Below are positions 59,179-64,000 of a DNA stretch of 64,000 nt, one piece after another. Made by a program: the position numbers and the translations under genes. The notes beneath the pieces are model-generated. The model saw only the letters and a program-made list of their open reading frames with translations, did not search any database and was not told where the DNA came from. Origin of the DNA: a bacterium (GTDB taxonomy: Bacteria > JACRDZ01 > JAQUKH01); NCBI GenBank assembly GCA_028719205.1, contig JAQUKH010000010.1:1-64000 (forward strand), written 5' to 3'. The stretch's first letter is position 1; each line of letters opens with the position of its first letter.

Positions 59179-59945
59179 CCATAGAAAAAAAGTTTTACAG
59201 TATTTATTGGGTAATATTATTTCTATTATTTTCATTTTCTGTAAGAGCGGAAGTGGTTGTTGATGATAATAAAAAAAAGGATAAAATAAACATAAAATCG
59301 GACAAGGTTGAGTATAATTTCAAAGAGGGAGAAGAAATCGCTGTTTTTACTGGTTCAGTTGAAATGAAAAAAGGAGACCTGACTGTTTATTCAGACAAAA
59401 TGCAGATGTATTCACAGGGCAAAAAGGTTATCGGGGATGATAATGTTAAGATCATTGTTGATAATGAAAAGGAAAACAGGGTTATGACTAGCGGGTATTA
59501 TGAATATCACCGCGATGATGAATATGGTATACTTAAAATAAATCCCAAAATGGTCATAATTAATAAAAAACAAAGTTCCGAGAAAAATAATGAAAATAAA
59601 GACAAAAAAAACGTGAAAGATTTTAAAAATTTAACTGTTACAAGCGATGTTATGGAAATGTTCTCTAAAGAAGGTTATTCTAAAGCAATAGGGAAGGTTG
59701 TAATGGAAGAAGGAGACCGTAAGGCTTATTGTGATGAGGCTATATACTACGAGAAAGAAGATAAAGTTGTAATGACCGGTTCTCCCAGGATAGAGCAAAA
59801 AGATAATGTGTTCAATGGAGAAAAAATGATATTTTTCCTGAATGATAATAGATTAATTATTGAAGGAAAAGTCGAAGGGACAATTTTAGAAGAGGATAAA
59901 AAAAATAAAGAAGAAAAGAAAGCGGGCGATAAAATTGAGCAGTAA
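59175..59945 (+). CDS. lptA: LPS transport protein LptA (OstA-like)
   Basis: The 256-residue periplasmic protein has a signal sequence (about 1-25). Two OstA-type beta stretches ([79 protein letters not shown]) are split by a charged insert, and the tail is rich in Lys/Glu. It bridges LptC to the outer-membrane LptD. It overlaps lptB by 11 bp. Confidence 0.9.
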   Translation: MTIEKKFYSIYWVILFLLFSFSVRAEVVVDDNKKKDKINIKSDKVEYNFKEGEEIAVFTGSVEMKKGDLTVYSDKMQMYSQGKKVIGDDNVKIIVDNEKENRVMTSGYYEYHRDDEYGILKINPKMVIINKKQSSEKNNENKDKKNVKDFKNLTVTSDVMEMFSKEGYSKAIGKVVMEEGDRKAYCDEAIYYEKEDKVVMTGSPRIEQKDNVFNGEKMIFFLNDNRLIIEGKVEGTILEEDKKNKEEKKAGDKIEQ

Positions 59946-60660
59946 ACTTAAGACAAGTAATCTGGCAAAATCATACGGGAAAAGAAAAGTAGTTAAAAAT
60001 GTAAGTGTGGAAATAAACGAAGGTGAAATAGTCGGGCTTCTTGGCCCAAATGGGGCAGGCAAGACTACTACATTTTACATGACGCTCGGGTTAATAAAAC
60101 CGGAAGCGGGAAATATCTTTTTAAATGATGAAGATATAACCAACCTGCCCACATATAAAAGAGCAAGAAAAGGTATTAATTATTTGCCTCAAGAACCGTC
60201 CGTTTTCAGAAATTTAACAGTAGAAGACAATATCCGGGCTATTTTGGAATTTAATGAAACAAGTAAAACAAAAATTGAAAATCGGCTGGATAATTTATTG
60301 AAGGAATTCAGCCTGGATCATCTTAGAAGTAATTATGGGTATGCTCTTTCCGGCGGGGAAAGAAGGAGGGTTGAGATAGCAAGGTCATTAGCCTGTAATC
60401 CATCTTTTGTCCTGTTGGATGAGCCTTTTTCCGGGATCGATCCGATTGCCGTTCTGGATATTCAGAAATTGATATATAAATTAAAAGAAAAAGGGATCGG
60501 GGTCCTGATCACGGATCATAATGTCAGGGAAACATTAGCTATAACGGACCGGGCATATATTATTGCCGCGGGAGAGATCCTGGTGTCCGGAACCGCTCAG
60601 GAACTGCTTTGCAGCGAGCAGGCCAGGAAAATTTATTTGGGCGAGAGTTTTAAGATGTAG
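59935..60660 (+). CDS. lptB: LPS export ABC transporter ATPase LptB
   Basis: The 241-residue ATPase has Walker [26 protein letters not shown] (LptB-type Q-loop region), signature [17 protein letters not shown] and Walker [17 protein letters not shown], followed by [11 protein letters not shown]. It starts with TTG 59935 inside the end of lptA. The permease genes lptF and lptG are not in the window. lptB-rpoN linkage is common in Proteobacteria. Confidence 0.96.
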   Translation: MSSKLKTSNLAKSYGKRKVVKNVSVEINEGEIVGLLGPNGAGKTTTFYMTLGLIKPEAGNIFLNDEDITNLPTYKRARKGINYLPQEPSVFRNLTVEDNIRAILEFNETSKTKIENRLDNLLKEFSLDHLRSNYGYALSGGERRRVEIARSLACNPSFVLLDEPFSGIDPIAVLDIQKLIYKLKEKGIGVLITDHNVRETLAITDRAYIIAAGEILVSGTAQELLCSEQARKIYLGESFKM

Positions 60661-60667
60661 GGAAAAT

Positions 60668-62065
60668 ATGAAAACAGGGCTTTACCAGACTATATCGCCA
60701 AAATTAGTATTAACGCCGAGATTGCAGCAGGCAATAAGTTTGCTGCAAATGTCGAATCTGGAATTGCTTTTTCATATCAGGCAGGAAATGATCCTCAATC
60801 CCTTTTTGGAAGAAGCAGCTGTTGAAGAAAATACTGAAGAAGAAAAAAAGACACAGAATGATGAAACTCTCATGGAAAATGAGAAAGAAGAAAGCGATGA
60901 AAATTTAAAGATAGAAGATTGGCAGGAATTAATTGAAAACAATGGTGTATCATATGAAGCAAAAGATAAGATAGATTTTTTCGAAAAACCAATTGAAAAT
61001 AAAACCAGTTTAATTCAGCATCTGATGTGGCAGCTGCAAATGAGCAGGTTAACACCGGATGAGCGTTTACTGGGTGAGATAATAATCAGTGAAATTGATG
61101 AAAAAGGATATTTAAGGATTTCTCTTGAAGAATTAGCGAAAGCAGCCGATGTTCCTATTAAAGATATGGAGAGAGTTTTAAAGGTTATCCAGACATTTGA
61201 ACCGGCTGGTGTGGGCGCGAGAGACCTTAAGGAATGTTTATTACTGCAGTTAGGAGACAGGTCGGAAAATGAGAAAACAGCTAAGATATTATTAGAAGAT
61301 TATCTGGAGGAAATCGAAAATAAGAATTACGGTAAAATAGCGGAAGATATAAATAAAAGTCTGGAAGAAGTGGAGAGAGCCGCTGATCTGATATCAAGTT
61401 TGAATCCTTATCCGGGAAGTGTTCTGGAAGAGATAAATAATTTTTATATTGTGCCTGATGTTATTGTGGACAAGGTGGAAAATGAATATGTAGTTACTGT
61501 TAATGACGATCGTTTGCCGAATTTAGGTTTAAATAAATATTATTTGAAGTTGCTGAAAAATAAAGAGAAACCATCTGATGTTTCGGAATTTCTGTCTAAA
61601 AAATTCCAGTCAGCTAATTGGCTGCTCAGCTGCATAGAGCAAAGACGGATGACTTTACTTCAAATTACGAAAGCGGTAGTAAAAAAACAGTATGAATTTT
61701 TTGAGAAAGGCTTAGAATACCTTTGTCCATTAAATCTAAAACAGATAGCGGATATAGTTGATATGCACGAATCTACCGTAAGCCGGACGGTGAGCAATAA
61801 ATATGTCCAGACACCGAGGGGCATATTTGAATTAAAATTTTTCTTTTTGAAAGGTTTTAACACGATAGATAATGGATCGGTTCCGACTTTAATGGTTAAG
61901 GAATCAGTCAGGGACATAATAAAAAATGAAGTTACACCTTTAAGCGATGAAGAAATAGCAATTATATTAAAACAAAGGGGGATCAATATAGCCCGCAGGA
62001 CCGTGAGCAAATACAGGGATGAGTTGAAGATCCCTACTTTAAATAAAAGAAAAGTCACGAAGTGA
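60668..62065 (+). CDS. rpoN: RNA polymerase sigma-54 factor
   Basis: The 465-residue protein has region I rich in Gln/Leu (LVLTPRLQQAISLLQMSNLEL), an acidic region II, the core-binding domain, the HTH (LKQIADIVDMHESTVSRTVSNKYVQTPRGIFELKFFF) and a C-terminal RpoN box-like ARRTVSKYRDELKIP. ATG 60668 is chosen because the frame upstream lies within lptB and the N-terminus starts as usual. It implies enhancer-dependent regulators elsewhere; no -24/-12 promoter was seen with confidence here. Confidence 0.97.
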   Translation: MKTGLYQTISPKLVLTPRLQQAISLLQMSNLELLFHIRQEMILNPFLEEAAVEENTEEEKKTQNDETLMENEKEESDENLKIEDWQELIENNGVSYEAKDKIDFFEKPIENKTSLIQHLMWQLQMSRLTPDERLLGEIIISEIDEKGYLRISLEELAKAADVPIKDMERVLKVIQTFEPAGVGARDLKECLLLQLGDRSENEKTAKILLEDYLEEIENKNYGKIAEDINKSLEEVERAADLISSLNPYPGSVLEEINNFYIVPDVIVDKVENEYVVTVNDDRLPNLGLNKYYLKLLKNKEKPSDVSEFLSKKFQSANWLLSCIEQRRMTLLQITKAVVKKQYEFFEKGLEYLCPLNLKQIADIVDMHESTVSRTVSNKYVQTPRGIFELKFFFLKGFNTIDNGSVPTLMVKESVRDIIKNEVTPLSDEEIAIILKQRGINIARRTVSKYRDELKIPTLNKRKVTK

Positions 62066-62089
62066 CCACTTCGTGGAAAGGAGACATTA

Positions 62090-62413
62090 ATGGAAATAAG
62101 AATTACAGGCAGGCACGTTCAGGTGACAAACGCGATGAAAGATTATGTCGAAAAAAAACTATCTCATTTAGAGACGTATTTTAATCATATTATTGAAGCT
62201 CATGTGATTATGGATATCGAAAAAAAGAACAGGCATAAAATAGAAGTTGTTTTGCATACAAATGTCGGGAAACTTTTCGGCGAGGAAGAAACAGAAGATA
62301 TGTACGCGTCTATCGACCTTGTGCTTGAAAAGCTGGAAGTGCAGTTGAAACGTCAAAAAGAAAAGGTACAGGAACATAAAATAAAGAAAGATATGAAACA
62401 AGCAGAAATGTAA
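62090..62413 (+). CDS. hpf: Ribosome hibernation promoting factor, short form
   Basis: This 107-residue protein (EIRITGRHVQVTNAMKDYVEKKLSHLETYF...VVLHTNVGKLFGEEETEDMYASIDLVLEKLEVQLKRQKEK) matches the HPF/RaiA beta-alpha fold that occupies the tRNA and mRNA channel of resting ribosomes. It lacks the C-terminal dimerisation domain of long HPF. GGAAAGGAGA precedes ATG 62090. It follows rpoN, as in many Gram-negatives. Confidence 0.95.
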   Translation: MEIRITGRHVQVTNAMKDYVEKKLSHLETYFNHIIEAHVIMDIEKKNRHKIEVVLHTNVGKLFGEEETEDMYASIDLVLEKLEVQLKRQKEKVQEHKIKKDMKQAEM

Positions 62414-62451
62414 AAACAAAAATATTAACATTTGGTATGGAGGGTTTTAAG

Positions 62452-62916
62452 ATGAAACTGATGGATTTTCTTGATAAAAGAGCAATTATTCCTGTTTTAG
62501 AGAAAAAAAACAAAGAAGAAGTTATTGAAGAGATGGTTGGGAAGTTAGTAGCTTTAGGTGAGATCAAAAACAGCGAAGAAACAGTTAAAATTTTATTGGA
62601 AAGGGAAAAACTGGGAAGTACCGGGATTGGTGAGGGAGTAGCTATTCCTCACGGCAAATCAAAAGATGTTAAGAAGATCACGGCTGTTTTCGCGAAATCC
62701 AAAGATGGAGTTGACTTCGAAGCGCTGGATGGTGAACCGGTGTATTTATTTTTTCTACTGGTTGCCCCTGAGAGTTCCACCAGTGAACATATTAAAGCAT
62801 TGGCAAGGATTTCCAGATTGCTGAAGGATTCTAATTTCAGAAAAAAATTAAAGATGAAGCAAACAGTTGAAGAAATTTTATTCGCGATCTCAGAAGAGGA
62901 TACAAGGCAGCCGTAA
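62452..62916 (+). CDS. ptsN: PTS IIA-like nitrogen-regulatory protein
   Basis: The 154-residue EIIA(Ntr)-type protein carries the phosphorylatable His in GIGEGVAIPHGKS and the typical LFFLLVAPESSTSEHIKALARISRLL. ATG 62452 sits 8 bases after GGAGG; ATG 62437, which would overlap that site, is less likely. With rpoN, hpf and rapZ it forms a conserved stress and nitrogen regulation cluster. No HPr or EI is in view. Confidence 0.93.
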   Translation: MKLMDFLDKRAIIPVLEKKNKEEVIEEMVGKLVALGEIKNSEETVKILLEREKLGSTGIGEGVAIPHGKSKDVKKITAVFAKSKDGVDFEALDGEPVYLFFLLVAPESSTSEHIKALARISRLLKDSNFRKKLKMKQTVEEILFAISEEDTRQP

Positions 62917-62979
62917 GCAAGTTATTCAGCCAAAGACGTTTGTCATAAGTAAAAAATCAAATAACAGAAAAGGGATTTG

Positions 62980-63861
62980 ATGCAGAAATTTAAATTTGTT
63001 ATTGTAACAGGATTATCCGGCGCAGGGAAAACTCAGGCGGTTCATATATTTGAGGATTTGGGTTTTTTCTGCATAGATAATCTGCTTCCGGTTTTAATTC
63101 CGGAATTTATACAGATATGCCAAAAGTCAAAAGATAAATTATTGAAAGTGGCTATTGTTGTTGATATCCGTGGAAGGAAATTTTTTGGCGGGCTGCAGGA
63201 TGTTCTTTATAAATTAGATGACACCGGTTTTAAATATGAAATACTTTTTATTGAGGCCTCTGATAGTGTTATTTTAAAAAGATTTAAAGAGACGAGAAGA
63301 GAACATCCGTTAGGCGGCCGCCGTACAATTGAAGAGAATATTGAACTTGAGAGGTCTTATTTAGAACGGGTCAGGGGAAAATCCAAAAAAGTCATTAACA
63401 CATCCAATCTAAGCCTTAAGGAATTCAGGGAAGAGATAATAAATGGGTTTTTGAGAGAAAAAAAATCTAATAAAATTAATTTTTATATAACTGCTTTTGG
63501 TTATAAATACGGTTTGCCGCAGGATGCGGATCTGGTTTTTGATGTTCGTTTTTTACCTAATCCGTTCTATGTTGCCAAACTTAAACATTATTCAGGTGAA
63601 AATCAAAGCGTGCGAAATTTTGTTTTAAAATCAAAGAAAACAAAAGATTTTCTGAAAAGTTTATTTATATTTATTGATAAAATGGTTTCATTCTATCTGA
63701 CAGAAGACAGAATGCATGTTGATATAGCTATTGGTTGTACCGGGGGGAAACACAGGTCAGTTGTCATAAGCACTGAACTAAAAAAATATCTTACCAGACA
63801 AAATCATAAAGTAAATATTGTCTGTCGTGATATGAATAAAGAATATAAAAGGATGTTTTAA
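62980..63861 (+). CDS. rapZ: RNase adapter protein RapZ (YvcJ family)
   Basis: The 293-residue P-loop protein has Walker A GLSGAGKT, FEDLGFFCIDNLLPVLIP, RREHPLGGRRTIEENIELER and C-terminal DVRFLPNPFYV and IGCTGGKHRSVVIS. In E. coli it directs RNase E to GlmZ; in Firmicutes it is paired with YvcK. ATG 62980 after AAGGGA is preferred to TTG 62977. Its stop touches the next start. Confidence 0.96.
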   Translation: MQKFKFVIVTGLSGAGKTQAVHIFEDLGFFCIDNLLPVLIPEFIQICQKSKDKLLKVAIVVDIRGRKFFGGLQDVLYKLDDTGFKYEILFIEASDSVILKRFKETRREHPLGGRRTIEENIELERSYLERVRGKSKKVINTSNLSLKEFREEIINGFLREKKSNKINFYITAFGYKYGLPQDADLVFDVRFLPNPFYVAKLKHYSGENQSVRNFVLKSKKTKDFLKSLFIFIDKMVSFYLTEDRMHVDIAIGCTGGKHRSVVISTELKKYLTRQNHKVNIVCRDMNKEYKRMF

Positions 63862-64000
63862 GTGAAGAGGCTAAAGTGGCTTTATCCGGGAATGGGTATA
63901 AAACGCTGGTTTTCTCTCCTGGCTATCGGAATATTTTTTATCGGAGTAAGCATGTCCAATCCATTCCGCAGGATGACAGTTTTTTTGTTTCCGGAGGACT
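63862..64000 (+). CDS. yvcK: Start of a YvcK-like (gluconeogenesis factor) gene, cut by the window edge
   Basis: GTG 63862 begins immediately after the rapZ stop; 46 codons are visible. WLYPGMGIKRWFSLLAIGIFFIG gives a basic stretch followed by a membrane helix, the N-terminal extension seen in some YvcK/CofD-like proteins. The catalytic-fold part lies outside the window, so the call relies on this segment and on the usual rapZ-yvcK order. Confidence 0.65.
   Translation, partial: MKRLKWLYPGMGIKRWFSLLAIGIFFIGVSMSNPFRRMTVFLFPED

Overview
The window is a contiguous, AT-rich (by eye), gene-dense piece of a bacterial chromosome. It comes from a lineage with an outer membrane: it encodes LptA, LptB and LptC, KdsA, a secretin and a giant SprA-like beta-barrel protein, next to a near-complete division and cell wall (dcw) cluster. 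Gene content, genes joined by 4-11 bp overlaps, many short palindromic repeats, and a Firmicutes-like rapZ-yvcK pair behind a proteobacterial-like lptB-rpoN-hpf-ptsN run suggest an uncultured candidate-phylum bacterium. I cannot name the phylum from sequence alone. I see no tRNA, rRNA, CRISPR array, prophage or insertion sequence. RNase P RNA is present.

Layout. 1-1640: 3' end of a large secreted protein (delta-60 repeats, two cadherin-like domains, dockerin-like tail) followed by a decayed second dockerin tail. 1740-2227: toxin-antitoxin pair. 2268-7102: translation and export operon ylxM-ffh-rpsP-rimM-trmD-rplS-rnhB-yraN, with a strong promoter and a perfect palindrome at its head. 7118-17519: type IV pilus or type II secretion operon (assembly ATPase, PilM, PilN, PilO, a secretin carrying a C-terminal cohesin domain, a hybrid cohesin gene, three pseudopilins), then an ECF sigma factor, an anti-sigma factor with a periplasmic glycogen-binding-like domain, and an unknown exported protein. 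17611-22077: glycolipid-type glycosyltransferase, proA, nadD, phosphohexomutase. 22090-26608: branched-chain amino acid type ABC transporter, with the binding protein on the opposite strand. 26768-31444: SprA-like protein. 31504-35347: metallo-beta-lactamase, AmmeMemoRadiSam-type radical SAM enzyme, ApbE, and Tgt on the minus strand. 35467-36499: rnhA overlapping rnpB, closed by a terminator. 36454-36799: a decayed nucleotidyltransferase pair on the minus strand.

36950-53092: dcw cluster mraZ-(59-codon sORF)-rsmH-ftsL-ftsI-murF-mraY-murD-ftsW-murG-murC-ddl-ftsQ-ftsA-ftsZ, lacking murE and murB, with repeated GTGTAAAA boxes at the mraZ promoter and GTCACAAGT-type repeats in three of its gaps. 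53126-56182: B12-binding-type radical SAM protein and a cytochrome b fused to an RnfB-like polyferredoxin. 56216-64000: murJ, kdsA, lptC-lptA-lptB, rpoN, hpf, ptsN, rapZ and the start of a yvcK-like gene.

How it fits together: the cell makes lipid II (MurF, D, C, G, MraY, Ddl), flips it (MurJ), polymerises and divides (FtsW, I, L, Q, A, Z), builds and exports LPS (KdsA, LptA-C), and exports proteins through SRP and a pilus/T2SS-type secretin. The least ordinary items are the cohesin-bearing secretin with its pilin-cohesin hybrid neighbour and a dockerin-like protein nearby, the sigma/anti-sigma pair with a carbohydrate-binding-like sensor, the cytochrome b-RnfB fusion, the SprA-like barrel, and the rnhA/rnpB overlap.
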